Assembly (NCBI RefSeq): GCF_023229695.1
Contig: NZ_JALNYS010000002.1
Span: forward strand, 124,001-188,000
Direction: 5' to 3'
Origin: Sulfuricurvum sp.
GTDB lineage: Bacteria > Campylobacterota > Campylobacteria > Campylobacterales > Sulfurimonadaceae
Length of the DNA stretch: 64,000 bases
Shown: positions 52,267 to 61,720 of the stretch, piece by piece
How the letters are laid out: every line of letters begins with the position of its first letter
Position numbering within the stretch: the first letter of the stretch is position 1
Translations under genes and position numbers: made by a program
Notes under the pieces: model-generated
Seen by the model: only the letters and a program-made list of their open reading frames with translations
The model's database searches: none
Told to the model about the DNA's origin: nothing

Positions 52267-52669
52267 AGATGCTCCATTATGTAAATTCGGTTTATTTGAA
52301 GAGAATGATTCAAAGCTATTAATGAAGCGATTGTCAACCGTTCTTTGAGATGTTCTTTTTCCAAGTTGTCTCCTTGCTTTTTAATATTTATCTTTAATAA
52401 TTTATTTTTCCTATCTCCAATTTATTAAAGCGATCAAACGCTGCAAAGTACCCATTTTGGCTTTGTATTGCTACCTTCATTGCATATTTTCTTTAATTTA
52501 TTGGAGAGTTCATTTATTAAATTATTAATCTTTGTCTTTCTTTGATTATAGGTTGTCTTAGTCAAATTTGAGGACTTAGCCTTGACTATATATCAAGATT
52601 ATTTCACCTACCTTTAATAATTTATCGCATACCTTATCTAAAGCTTGTCTAAAATACGGCTAATCTTGT
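52267..52669. other. 403-bp AT-rich gap, no gene found
   Basis: Composition drops sharply compared with both flanks. It contains runs of TTTAAT/ATTTAT and a repeated CTTGTCTAAA (about 52646-52674) that also recurs inside the neighbouring gene near 52812. A 19-codon frame reading MDIEQQNSLDKISRILDKL crosses the end of the AlbA gene in another phase and could be a remnant of a longer C-terminus. I see no hairpin terminator or tRNA. Confidence 0.4.
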
Positions 52670-54355
52670 CTAAACTATTTTGCTGTTCAATATCCATACA
52701 CCCTTTTGCGAAGAGCCCGAAATTGCGATACTTTGATCCTTTTTTGACATAGAGTACAAGATGTTTCTAATCTTATTATGCTTCTGTTTCTCGTCTAAAA
52801 TATCAGGAAGCTTGTCTAAAAGTAAAGCAGTAATATCGTGACGCTTTGCATATTTAAATGTTTTGAGATAATCAAGAATCAAATTTTTATAATGTTTATC
52901 ATCCAATCCACGATTTTTGATATAGCCTGCTTTGTCACCCGTTGCGTTTGCCACCGAAGCTGATACATAAAGATTTGGTTTTCGCCCTTCGATAAGTCCT
53001 TTATCTCGAAGCTCTTTTAGTGTTGCATCGTCGGAAGGGAGATTTTTAACGACACGATCCAGTGCGATAACGTCATGCAAGCTAAGTTCCTGATTTGTCG
53101 CAAGGAGTTTGCTGTATCGCTCATCTATAATCTGACCAAAAATCGTTACTTGAACACGGTTAGGTTCAATTTGATAATTTGGCATAGGGAAAAATCGCTG
53201 TCGAAGTTTGGAGTAAATACGTCTGATACCACTGCCAATGGTATCGATCATATTAATCTCAACCATCGCTTGGCACAAAAATGGGTTGCGATACAGTTCA
53301 GGCGGTGCGTCACGCTCTATGACATTTTCAACATTTTCAGGAATGAAGCTTCCGACGTTTGAAAATACAAGTTTATCAGGAAACTCGACGACATTGATGC
53401 GACCGCCTATTTCATAGTCTTGGTGCGCAATGCAGTTATGCAGGGCTTCGTAAATGATCCAAGGATCGTATTTGTCTATCTCATCGGGAAAAAGTTTGCT
53501 GTCCGCCATGTAGCGATATTTATAATTTCGGATCTTTGCATGAACCTTTTGTGCGCTGACAAGCAACGGTAATCCGAAATGCTCATACCCTTGCTCGATT
53601 CCGTCGCGGTCTTTGAGTACCCATGTGATACGTGGAACAGCGGGGGAGAGTAAATGCACCGCTTCCGATTTGCCCAATAGCAAAAGGGTACTATTGGTGA
53701 TCTTGCTATCAAGTGTGAGCTTGGCTTTGTTGAGAAATATTCTATCGTCCCATTGCGCGATCTCTTCGGAAAGGTTGGGATGTTTGGTGATGTATTCCGC
53801 TCTCGCCAAACGGATCGCTTCGGGGTCGAGATTTTCTAGGGTTGCACCCTCACAGGTATGTGCTGACCAATCCTCGACTTTCCCAAGCGGCTCTGCCAAA
53901 ATAGAGGCTTCTCGTTCGGGTCTGAGTTCGATGAGGCTGTCGCCGCTTCGTTGCCATGCTTTGTTATGGGCGTACACGGGCTTGCGTGGCAGATGTTTTG
54001 GGACATGGACGATCCAAACGGTTTGTTGAGTGTCCGTTGTCGTATGAGCCTCCATGAATAGCCCCTCACTGCTGAGATTCGGGCAAACCCCTAGTAACCG
54101 ATGTGGGAGTGTTTCGGGCGTGTAGTCGTGGAAATTGTTGATACCGACGATGTCGAGCGTACCGTCTTTGACACCGATAACGATATGCCCGCCGTTCATA
54201 TTGGCGATAGCTGAAATATACGTGGATAAATCTTCACCCTTTGCCCCCGAAATGCTATGTTTGAGATTTTTGAATTCTTTCCATTCACACGATTCGTTTT
54301 CTTTTGGATAATGAGCTTTAAGATAGTTTTGGAGTTCTGCGGCGGTCATTTTCAT
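52670..54355 (-). CDS. Schlafen/AlbA_2-type ATP-binding regulator
   Basis: The 561-residue protein begins with an AlbA_2/Schlafen-type domain (ESCEWKEFKN...GGHIVIGVKDG, residues 20-65). A central helical part follows, then a GHKL-like ATP-site segment (IYEALHNCIAHQDY...IGSGIRRIYSKLRQRF, about residues 305-395) as in RecG-related regulators. DNA or RNA binding is likely; such genes are often accessory or defence-linked. The ATG overlaps the TGA of the rRNA methyltransferase gene (ATGA). The 3' side runs into AT-rich DNA, suggesting acquired material. Confidence 0.72.
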   Translation of the reverse strand: MKMTAAELQNYLKAHYPKENESCEWKEFKNLKHSISGAKGEDLSTYISAIANMNGGHIVIGVKDGTLDIVGINNFHDYTPETLPHRLLGVCPNLSSEGLFMEAHTTTDTQQTVWIVHVPKHLPRKPVYAHNKAWQRSGDSLIELRPEREASILAEPLGKVEDWSAHTCEGATLENLDPEAIRLARAEYITKHPNLSEEIAQWDDRIFLNKAKLTLDSKITNSTLLLLGKSEAVHLLSPAVPRITWVLKDRDGIEQGYEHFGLPLLVSAQKVHAKIRNYKYRYMADSKLFPDEIDKYDPWIIYEALHNCIAHQDYEIGGRINVVEFPDKLVFSNVGSFIPENVENVIERDAPPELYRNPFLCQAMVEINMIDTIGSGIRRIYSKLRQRFFPMPNYQIEPNRVQVTIFGQIIDERYSKLLATNQELSLHDVIALDRVVKNLPSDDATLKELRDKGLIEGRKPNLYVSASVANATGDKAGYIKNRGLDDKHYKNLILDYLKTFKYAKRHDITALLLDKLPDILDEKQKHNKIRNILYSMSKKDQSIAISGSSQKGVWILNSKIV

Positions 54356-55296
54356 ACAGTCTTTTCTAGCAGACAGATAAAAAACCCGTCAATTGTGTCG
54401 GTCGGCAAAATACGGACGCCGTTTTGAATCCGTTCGTCGAAAATCTCTTTCCCCCACCGCTGTAGAGGCTTTTGAACGTTATCGAAGGGTAAGGACAGGG
54501 GAAGGGTCTTTAAATGCTCTCCATGGCGCTCTAAGAGATGCTGAAGAGGGCTTTCGTTCTCCTCCGGCGAAAAGGAACAGGTGCAATAGAGGAGTTTGCC
54601 TCCCGGTTTGAGGGCGTCGAATGCCGAAAGCAATAATCGGCGCTGGAGCTTGGAGGTCTCTTTGACTTTGTGGATGGTCCAAAACGACATCGATTTGGGG
54701 TCGTGGGTTTTGAACCGCGCTTCGGAGGAGCACGGCGCGTCGAGGAGGATCCGGTCGAACATCTCGGGGCATTTTTTCCCGACGCTGCGTCCGTCGGTCA
54801 TGTAGGTGTGGGCGTTGGTGACCCCTTGGTTTTCCAGATTGTCCCGAAGCCGGAAAAAGCGCTCACGCGAGAGCTCTACGGCCGATAGCCAACCGGTGTT
54901 TTGCATCATCCCCGCCAGCATCAGCGTTTTTCCTCCGGGAGCGGCGGCGAGATCGAGGACGGTCTCTTCGGGCTTTGGAGCGAGGATCATGGGTGCGACC
55001 ATTGAGGCGAGGTTTTGGATATAGAGTCTCCCGCCGTAAAAGGCGTCTGTCTGGGTGAGCGCGAGTTTATCGGCGGGAGAGATACGGTAGACGCCCTCCA
55101 GCCATCCGACACGCTCGTAGGGTATTTCTGCCGCTTGGAGTTCGCTTTCGAGGGATTCGGCCGTCGATTTGAGGGTGTTGACCCGAAAAGTGACCTGTTT
55201 GGGTTCATCAAACGTGCGGATGATCGATTCAAACTGTTCACGCGGAACAATCCGGGAGAGGCGTTCGACAAAAGCTTCGGGAAGAGTTGTCGTCAT
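54352..55296 (-). CDS. RsmB/NOP-family RNA cytosine-5 methyltransferase
   Basis: The 314-residue protein has the SAM-site DLAAAPGGKT at about residue 115, the catalytic DAPCSSEARF with Cys near residue 190, and LLYCTCSFSPEENE with the second Cys near residue 238. It methylates C5 of cytosine in rRNA or tRNA. The target cannot be told apart among RsmB, RsmF and TrmI-like members. It overlaps both neighbours by 4 bp. Confidence 0.88.
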   Translation of the reverse strand: MTTTLPEAFVERLSRIVPREQFESIIRTFDEPKQVTFRVNTLKSTAESLESELQAAEIPYERVGWLEGVYRISPADKLALTQTDAFYGGRLYIQNLASMVAPMILAPKPEETVLDLAAAPGGKTLMLAGMMQNTGWLSAVELSRERFFRLRDNLENQGVTNAHTYMTDGRSVGKKCPEMFDRILLDAPCSSEARFKTHDPKSMSFWTIHKVKETSKLQRRLLLSAFDALKPGGKLLYCTCSFSPEENESPLQHLLERHGEHLKTLPLSLPFDNVQKPLQRWGKEIFDERIQNGVRILPTDTIDGFFICLLEKTV

Positions 55297-55901
55297 GTGC
55301 GTACCGCCATCCGGACGACCGAAGCGATCCCGACATGCCCTCTTCCCTCATTGAGATCGGTATCCATCTCATAAAGCTCGATGATGGAACACGGGGCCGA
55401 TTCCAAAATACTGCGGAGCTCTTCGGCCGTATAGAGGAGGGTTTCGTCTTTGGGACCGCCGGTCGTTTTCGGGAGCTGATCGATGGAAAAAAACTCTCCG
55501 ACAAAGACTCCTGCTGGGTTGAGAGAGGCGATAGCCTTTTCAAATACTTCGGTTCGAAGGGGCTCGTTGAGATGGAGAAACGAACACATGATCGCATCGT
55601 AGAATTCGGCAGGATTCCAGAGCTCGAGATCGGTATGGATCAAGGCTACTTCGAGGTTTTGCTCCTTGGCCAGCATGGCGGTTTTGGCCAAACCGATATC
55701 GGACGCATCCAGCGCCGTGACGGTGTGACCGAGAGATGCGGCGTAGATGGCATTGCGCCCCTCCCCCTCTCCGAGAAACAGGAGGGATCGGCTGGAAGGG
55801 AGGAGATCGATGTGGGATTTGAGATAGAGGTTGGGATGGATACCGTAGAAGTACCCTTCTCTGCCGAAACGTTCGTTCCAAAATTCGCGTTGGGTACTCA
55901 T
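55293..55901 (-). CDS. Class I SAM-dependent methyltransferase
   Basis: From the ATG at 55901 (4-bp ATGA overlap with pcm) it has 202 residues. The FWNERFGREGYFYG start and LFLGEGEGRNAIYAA SAM motif at about residue 40 resemble the TehB/thiopurine methyltransferase-like group. A small molecule is the likely acceptor; the identity is unknown. It is part of the chain pcm - this gene - NOP methyltransferase - AlbA gene, all overlapping. Confidence 0.75.
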   Translation of the reverse strand: MSTQREFWNERFGREGYFYGIHPNLYLKSHIDLLPSSRSLLFLGEGEGRNAIYAASLGHTVTALDASDIGLAKTAMLAKEQNLEVALIHTDLELWNPAEFYDAIMCSFLHLNEPLRTEVFEKAIASLNPAGVFVGEFFSIDQLPKTTGGPKDETLLYTAEELRSILESAPCSIIELYEMDTDLNEGRGHVGIASVVRMAVRT

Positions 55902-56542
55902 CGTCGCACCACCCCATCGAGTACCGGAACAAAATCGCATACTTCAAGGGGATCTTCGTGAATCTTACCCCCTTGTTTGGTAAAACGGGTAATCACCTGC
56001 TGGTTCCCTTTTTCGACGGGGGCGATTAAAATTCCCCCCTCGCGCAGCTGATCGAAGAGCTTTTTGGGGATCGAACGGGCTGACGCGGAGAAGAGGATCC
56101 GGTCGAAGGGGGCATATTGTTCCCATCCGTTTTGGCCGTCGTCGGTACGGGTGTGGATGTTGATGAGCTTGAGGGTTCGAAAGCGCTCTTTGGCCTCCAG
56201 AAGAAGCGATTCGATCCGTTCGATGGTGAAGACCCGGCGGAATATTTTGGCCAGAACGGCTGCCTGATAGCCGCTGCCGCACCCGATTTCCAAAACGCTG
56301 TCACACCCTTCCGGAGCAAGGTACTGGGTCATTTTGGCCACCGTAAGGGGGGAAGAGATGTATTGCTGCGCTCCGATAGGGAGTGCGTCGAGGCGATAGG
56401 CGTTATGACGCATCGCCAGAGGGACAAACGCTTCGCGGTTAATTTGGACGATGGCGTTTCGGACGGTGGGGCGAAGGGGAAACTTTTTGGCAATCTCTTC
56501 GACCATACGGGTGGTTTTAATGGCGGTTACTTTATCGGTCAC
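55898..56542 (-). CDS. pcm: Protein-L-isoaspartate O-methyltransferase
   Basis: The 214-residue enzyme starts at GTG. It has INREAFVP near the start, PLTVAKMTQYL, the SAM-site VLEIGCGSGYQAAVLA at about residue 79, and the second motif FDRILFSASA. It methylates abnormal isoaspartyl residues so that they can revert. Its start overlaps the nitrilase-type gene by 11 bp. Confidence 0.9.
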   Translation of the reverse strand: MTDKVTAIKTTRMVEEIAKKFPLRPTVRNAIVQINREAFVPLAMRHNAYRLDALPIGAQQYISSPLTVAKMTQYLAPEGCDSVLEIGCGSGYQAAVLAKIFRRVFTIERIESLLLEAKERFRTLKLINIHTRTDDGQNGWEQYAPFDRILFSASARSIPKKLFDQLREGGILIAPVEKGNQQVITRFTKQGGKIHEDPLEVCDFVPVLDGVVRR

Positions 56543-57275
56543 GGTTGATTCCTACATCAAGGTAGCGGCGCATACTCTGCACCGTACGCTCTTCAAAATG
56601 GGAGGTGAGGTGTTCTGCCCCGTTGTTGCGGAACTCTGCGCCAAAAGGGGTGATGATGCCGCTCATGCCGCCGGTCTCTTCGTTGGCTGCATCGGACGCG
56701 ACAACGTAGCACTGGTTTATGAGTGCGAGGGCATTGGTGAGGGTGACAAAATGGTCGCTGCGGAGTTTTCCCCATTGGGCCGGAACGGCAATGAGGTCGC
56801 ACCCCTCCAGTTGCTGCCACAGGGCTTTAAAACGTAGTTCGAAACAGATGAGGATACCGATGCGGATTCCATCGACGTCGAAGGGGACAATCGCCTCTTC
56901 CCGCTCCGGCGAAAAATGGTCGGTCTCGCCGCCGAGGGGAAAAAGTTTCGCTTTCCCCTGCCGATGGAGGATCGCGTTTTTGTGGAGGGTGTAGGCAATG
57001 TTGTAAAACTCCCCTCCCCTTTGTGTGATGGCCGTAAAGATAAGGATCTGTTCGTCAATGATCCCCTGCAAACGCTTCAGCGCGATTTCGGTAAAGGCGG
57101 CCGCTTCGTCAAAGCGCTCATACGCAAAGCCGCTCAGACACACCTCGGGGGCAACGATAAGTGCATTCTTCGGAGATTGCGATATCAAACCGACAAGGTG
57201 ATCGAGATTGCGTTCAAATGACGGATCGGTTCGAAAACAGAGCGAAACGATAGGACGGGTGTTAGAAGTCGTCAA
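56532..57275 (-). CDS. Nitrilase-superfamily carbon-nitrogen hydrolase
   Basis: The likely start is TTG at 57275 (AAGGA upstream), giving 247 residues; the longer open frame runs back through nrdB in another phase and is not credible there. The catalytic triad is visible: Glu in VAPEVCLSG, Lys in GKAKLFPLGG, and Cys in GILICFELRF near residue 140. It hydrolyses an amide or nitrile of unknown identity. It overlaps nrdB by 14 bp and pcm by 11 bp. Confidence 0.8.
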   Translation of the reverse strand: MTTSNTRPIVSLCFRTDPSFERNLDHLVGLISQSPKNALIVAPEVCLSGFAYERFDEAAAFTEIALKRLQGIIDEQILIFTAITQRGGEFYNIAYTLHKNAILHRQGKAKLFPLGGETDHFSPEREEAIVPFDVDGIRIGILICFELRFKALWQQLEGCDLIAVPAQWGKLRSDHFVTLTNALALINQCYVVASDAANEETGGMSGIITPFGAEFRNNGAEHLTSHFEERTVQSMRRYLDVGINRDR

Positions 57276-58281
57276 AGCTGAGGCTTCCTTTGGAGTAGTT
57301 GGTGACGGTCCCTTCGAAGAAGTTGGTTTTCTGATCGTTGAATTTACTGAAATCATCGACCCATTTGATCGGATTGGAGACGTTGTACAGGGGCTTGAGA
57401 CCGACGGCATTCAGGCGCGTATCGGCGAGAAACTGGATGTATTGTTCCACGATGTCGTTGGTAAGCCCAAGAATCTGCCCCTGGGTGATGTATTTGCCCC
57501 AGGCACTCTCCAACTCCACCGCTTTGCGGAACATTCCGTAGACCTCTTCGATGAGCTCTTCGGTAAAGAGATCGCTCCGTTCGCGTCGCAGGGTGTTGAT
57601 GATGTTCTGGAATAAAACGAGGTGGGTCACTTCGTCGCGCTGGATAAAGCGGATCATCTGAGCGCTCCCCAACATTTTCCCCGATCGGGCAAGGGTGTAG
57701 ATGTAGGTGAATCCGCTGTAAAAATAGATCCCTTCCAAAATCTGGTTGGCGAAGCACGCTTTGACAAACGCGCTCTCGCTCGGATCATTGGCCAGTTCGT
57801 CATAGCGGGCGGCAATGGAGTCGTTTTTGGTTTTGAGCATCATGTCGCGGCGCCAGAGGTCATAGATCTCTTCGCTGTTTTGGCTGATCGAATCGACCAT
57901 GACGGCGTAGCTTTGGGAGTGGAGGGCCTCTTCGAAGCTCTGGCGTACCAAAATGAGATTGATCTCGGGAGCGGTGACGTAGGGATTGATGTTGTCCATG
58001 ATGTTGTTGGTTTGGAGCGAATCCATGAAAATGAGCTGGGATAGGGCTTTGTCGTAGGCCGTTTTTTCCATCTCGGTCAGGTATTTGTAGTCAACCGCAT
58101 CACGGGTCATGTCCACCTCTTTGGGGAACCAGGTGTTATTGAGCATCATCTCCCAAAGATTGTAGGCCCATTGGTATTTGATATTGTTAAGCTCAAAAAT
58201 ACCGGTTGGATTTCCGCCAAAAATACGCCGATCGTTAACATGTTCATTGGAACTTGGGTTGTAGATTTTTTTGCGTTTCAT
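57262..58281 (-). CDS. nrdB: Ribonucleoside-diphosphate reductase beta subunit, class Ia
   Basis: The 339-residue di-iron protein provides the radical for NrdA. Ligands and radical site are visible: Asp in FMDSLQ, then EEALHSQSYAVM (Glu, His and the radical Tyr three residues after the His), and QRDEVTHLVLF with Glu and His. It keeps the Tyr, so it is a classical Tyr-radical form. It heads the minus-strand run nrdB - nitrilase - pcm - methyltransferases. Confidence 0.95.
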   Translation of the reverse strand: MKRKKIYNPSSNEHVNDRRIFGGNPTGIFELNNIKYQWAYNLWEMMLNNTWFPKEVDMTRDAVDYKYLTEMEKTAYDKALSQLIFMDSLQTNNIMDNINPYVTAPEINLILVRQSFEEALHSQSYAVMVDSISQNSEEIYDLWRRDMMLKTKNDSIAARYDELANDPSESAFVKACFANQILEGIYFYSGFTYIYTLARSGKMLGSAQMIRFIQRDEVTHLVLFQNIINTLRRERSDLFTEELIEEVYGMFRKAVELESAWGKYITQGQILGLTNDIVEQYIQFLADTRLNAVGLKPLYNVSNPIKWVDDFSKFNDQKTNFFEGTVTNYSKGSLSFDDF

Positions 58282-58377
58282 GGCGGCATCCGTATGGTGA
58301 GATAAAGAGGCTGATTATGTCGAAAAGTAGATTTAAGTATGATAAAATGGAAAGAGATTTTGACAAGGGTGAAACGC

Positions 58378-61300
58378 ATGACAAAAAAGAGAATCCTCCA
58401 ATCGTTGGCAGCCGTGGCGGGGATATACGGAATGATCGGTTTTGTCGCCCTCCCTTACGTGATCCGATACGTCGTCCCCGCCAAAGTTGCCGAGGCGACG
58501 GAGGGGGGGAAATTTTCGGTCGAATCGGCCTCTTTTAATCCGTTCACTTTCCATCTCACCCTCCGAAATGTCAGGTTTCAAACACCGCAGGGGGGCGACT
58601 TGATCGCTTTGGAAGCCTTCAGTATCAATATCGATCCCCTTGCTTATTTGTGGAAAGGGGGGGTGGTGATCGGCGATATGGGGCTGAACGGAGCGAAAAT
58701 CACCCTTCATCGCGATAAAAACGGCGATTTCAACTATCAATGGCTGAGCGAGCTCAAGGGTGACGAGGAGCCCGAAGAGGCCTCGAAGCCGCTGAAACTT
58801 CGGATTGAGCGTTTTACCCTTTCGCAAGGGAGTGTGGAATACCGGGATGCAAGCGAGGGGAGAGGGTATGCCCTGGATCTCGGCCCGATAGGGTTTAGTC
58901 TCGAACATATCGATATGGGTGAACTGTCGAACAAGGATGGATCGGTGCGCCTTTATGCCTCGATCAACGAGGGGGGATTCATCGATGTCAAAGGTAAAAT
59001 CGCTTCCCTCTCCCCGGCGGTGATCGGGGGGAGTGTCGCGTTTGATTCGGGGAAACTCTATACGCTGTGGCGCTATTTTAAAGAGAAATTTCCGATCGAA
59101 GTGGCCGATGGGGAGGCAAAATTTGCGTTTGACTACCGTTTTGACGGAAATGATCTCAATGCCACGGAGCTCTCCGGCCTCTCTTTTGACCTTTCCCGTC
59201 TTCGGATCATCCCCAAAGGGGAGAGCCGCAATCTTCTGCGGGTGGAGGGGATCCATTTGCGGGAGGGGAAGGTTTTTCCGTTACGCAAAGAGTTTGCCGC
59301 CGATGCCCTGGAGATTGAGGGGGTGAACCTTGCCGCCCGCCGTTTTCAGAACAAGACGGTGGACTGGGTCACTTATATCGAGGAGATACAGCGGGCATTT
59401 CCCGAAGATGAGAACGAAACCAAAGAGCCGTGGAAGTTTCGACTGAACCGGTTTACCCTGGAGAAGTTTGGAGCCGAGTGGAGCGATAGCGCCCCCAAAG
59501 AGCCCTACCGGTTTACTCTGGAGAACGGAAGGATCCATGCAGAGGGGATCGAGAGTGATCCAAAACGCCCTTTATCGGTGTCGATAGCCACCGACAACCT
59601 CCGATTGACACGTCAAAAAGAGGCTCAGGTCGTGGCCGAGGCAAAAGGGTTTGCGATAGAGGGGATCGATCTGGATCGAGAGGGGCGGTTTGTCCGTATT
59701 TCAAAAGTATCGTTGAATACTCCGCAGATCGATTTGAAACGGCTTAAAAGCGGAGAGATCGATCTGACCCGTTACCTCTACGCGGCTCCCTCCAAACGTG
59801 AAGCGGGTGAGTCCGCACCGTGGGGATACCGTTTGGATACGGTGGAGCTGAAGAACGGCAGAATCGGTTTGGTCGATGAGCTCCCCTCCAAAAAGGTGGC
59901 CATCAACCTGAATGAAATGATCGTCAATCTCCGTAATCTGAGCAGTGATCCCACAGAGGTGAACCGGATTAACGTATCGACTCGGATTAACGGTGCCGGT
60001 ATGTTTCGACTCGATGGCGATCTGGTACGCGAAAATCTTCGAAGCAGCGGACGATTTGAGCTCAAAGGGATCAATGCCGCTTTGATGGATCCGTATCTCG
60101 AATCTTCGACCTATGCGTCGATCTCACGGGGAGAGAGTTCGGTGGCGGGGGATTATACGTATCGATCGGGGAGAGCGGAAGTGAAGGGGAAAGTTGCCCT
60201 TCACGACTGGGTTGTGAACGACTCGCGGGATGGTTCGGTTCTCGTCGGATGGCAGAGTATCGGGGCAACCCCGTTTCGCTATACCTATCCCGACAACCGT
60301 TTGAAAATCAATCAGCTTGCGGTGGAGGGATTTTATATCAATACCCTGATCGATTCGAAAAAAGTGCTGAATCTTTCGACGCTCACCAAACAATCTCCGG
60401 CAGAAGCGAATACGACCCGCCCCTCTGTTGCGCCCAAGAACCCTTTCGGCATCGATATTGTCAAGTTTCTGGTTCACAACAGCAGTGCGACGTTTAGCGA
60501 TCTCTCCCTTCCCCTTCCGTTCAAGAGCGATATCCACGATTTGCAGGGGTCTATTCTGGGAATTTCGACGACCAAAGACGTCACGACGTTTGTCAAACTT
60601 CGAGGTGGTGTGGATCAATACGGTCTGGCAAAAGTGGAAGGGTCTCTCAATACCAAAACCCCCAAACAATTTACCGATATGAAAGTGACGTTTGAGAACC
60701 TCGATCTTCAGCAATATACCCCCTATACACTCGAATTTTTAGGGTACAAGATCGCGGGGGGGAAGCTCTTTTTGAATCTCGGGTATAAAATCACTGACGG
60801 AAAGCTCAACGGTGCGAATCAGGTCGTGATCAAACGGATCGAACTTGGCGAAGAGAGAGAGGGGGGATCGCCGTGGCCGATGCGTTTGGTGGTGGCCCTT
60901 CTCGAAGACAGTGAAGGGGTGATCGATATCGATCTGCCTGTAGAGGGGGATGTGAATAGCCCCGATTTCAAATACGGCAAAGTGGTATGGCAGGTGATCG
61001 GCAATCTCTTTACAAAAGCGGTCACCTCCCCGTTTAAATTTTTGGGTTCGATGATGGGAATTGAGAGCGATAACATATCGAGTATCGATTTTGAGGGGGG
61101 ATCGTCGAGCCTCCTTCCCCCTCAGCAGGAGAAACTCGATTCGATTATGACGATGCTCTCCAAACGGCCGAAACTTTCACTGGAGATTGTCGGTGTGAGC
61201 GACAGCGTGAATGACGGTTACGCCCTAAAGGAGGGTAAACTGGTAGAGGCTGCCCTCAAGCGGGAGAAAGGGGCTAAAATCGATTCTCCGCAGGCGATCC

Positions 61301-61626
61301 CTCTGCCGCTTCTGGAGTCGATGGCCGATGAGGTGCTTGCCAAAGGGGAGCGTTCCGCCATCAAGGCAAAATTGGAAGAGAGCTATCCGCAGGAGAGTAC
61401 CTTCGTCCGTTTTTACAGTACGGAGCTGATCGAGAAGCTGATTGCGTTTCAAACGGTTTTGCCGCAGGAGCTTCACGCTCTGGCAACCCGGCGGGGAGAG
61501 GAGATTCGCCGCTATCTGCTAAAAAATCCGGCACTTGAAAAACAGATCATCCTGAAGGGGAACGACGTGCTGAGCGGGGGCAAGGAGGGGGAAGTCCCGG
61601 TACGCCTTGAAATTATCGTACCTTAG
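58378..61626 (+). CDS. DUF748 family large envelope protein (AsmA-like)
   Basis: From the ATG at 58378 (AAGGGTG 7 nt upstream) it has 1082 residues; an earlier in-frame ATG adds 13 residues. One N-terminal membrane helix (about residues 8-30) is followed by a very long beta-rich periplasmic part, as in AsmA/TamB-like bridge proteins. A C-terminal alpha/beta region follows (PPQQEKLDSIMTMLSKRPKLSLEIVG). Members are thought to move lipids or assist the outer membrane; not proven here. Confidence 0.8.
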   Translation: MTKKRILQSLAAVAGIYGMIGFVALPYVIRYVVPAKVAEATEGGKFSVESASFNPFTFHLTLRNVRFQTPQGGDLIALEAFSINIDPLAYLWKGGVVIGDMGLNGAKITLHRDKNGDFNYQWLSELKGDEEPEEASKPLKLRIERFTLSQGSVEYRDASEGRGYALDLGPIGFSLEHIDMGELSNKDGSVRLYASINEGGFIDVKGKIASLSPAVIGGSVAFDSGKLYTLWRYFKEKFPIEVADGEAKFAFDYRFDGNDLNATELSGLSFDLSRLRIIPKGESRNLLRVEGIHLREGKVFPLRKEFAADALEIEGVNLAARRFQNKTVDWVTYIEEIQRAFPEDENETKEPWKFRLNRFTLEKFGAEWSDSAPKEPYRFTLENGRIHAEGIESDPKRPLSVSIATDNLRLTRQKEAQVVAEAKGFAIEGIDLDREGRFVRISKVSLNTPQIDLKRLKSGEIDLTRYLYAAPSKREAGESAPWGYRLDTVELKNGRIGLVDELPSKKVAINLNEMIVNLRNLSSDPTEVNRINVSTRINGAGMFRLDGDLVRENLRSSGRFELKGINAALMDPYLESSTYASISRGESSVAGDYTYRSGRAEVKGKVALHDWVVNDSRDGSVLVGWQSIGATPFRYTYPDNRLKINQLAVEGFYINTLIDSKKVLNLSTLTKQSPAEANTTRPSVAPKNPFGIDIVKFLVHNSSATFSDLSLPLPFKSDIHDLQGSILGISTTKDVTTFVKLRGGVDQYGLAKVEGSLNTKTPKQFTDMKVTFENLDLQQYTPYTLEFLGYKIAGGKLFLNLGYKITDGKLNGANQVVIKRIELGEEREGGSPWPMRLVVALLEDSEGVIDIDLPVEGDVNSPDFKYGKVVWQVIGNLFTKAVTSPFKFLGSMMGIESDNISSIDFEGGSSSLLPPQQEKLDSIMTMLSKRPKLSLEIVGVSDSVNDGYALKEGKLVEAALKREKGAKIDSPQAIPLPLLESMADEVLAKGERSAIKAKLEESYPQESTFVRFYSTELIEKLIAFQTVLPQELHALATRRGEEIRRYLLKNPALEKQIILKGNDVLSGGKEGEVPVRLEIIVP

Positions 61627-61720
61627 CAAAAGACTATTAATTATAAGACGCAAGAAGTTTATGAATCAAAATGGCCTATAATCCCCCTCTTACTTTGTAC
61701 AGAACAGGAGGGGCAGGGGT

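Noticed and set aside
52670..54355. Complete phage-defence island around the Schlafen-type gene
   Set aside because: No nuclease, toxin, integrase or second accessory gene lies beside it. The neighbours are housekeeping methyltransferases and a phosphatase.
57276..57410. A longer N-terminus for the nitrilase-type gene
   Set aside because: It lies inside nrdB in another phase and is rich in Ser/Thr/Pro shadow sequence. The TTG at 57275 with AAGGA upstream fits the family start.
58333..59256. A 307-codon open frame antisense to the DUF748 gene
   Set aside because: It mirrors the coding frame of a well-supported gene. It has no signal, domain or sensible ribosome site.
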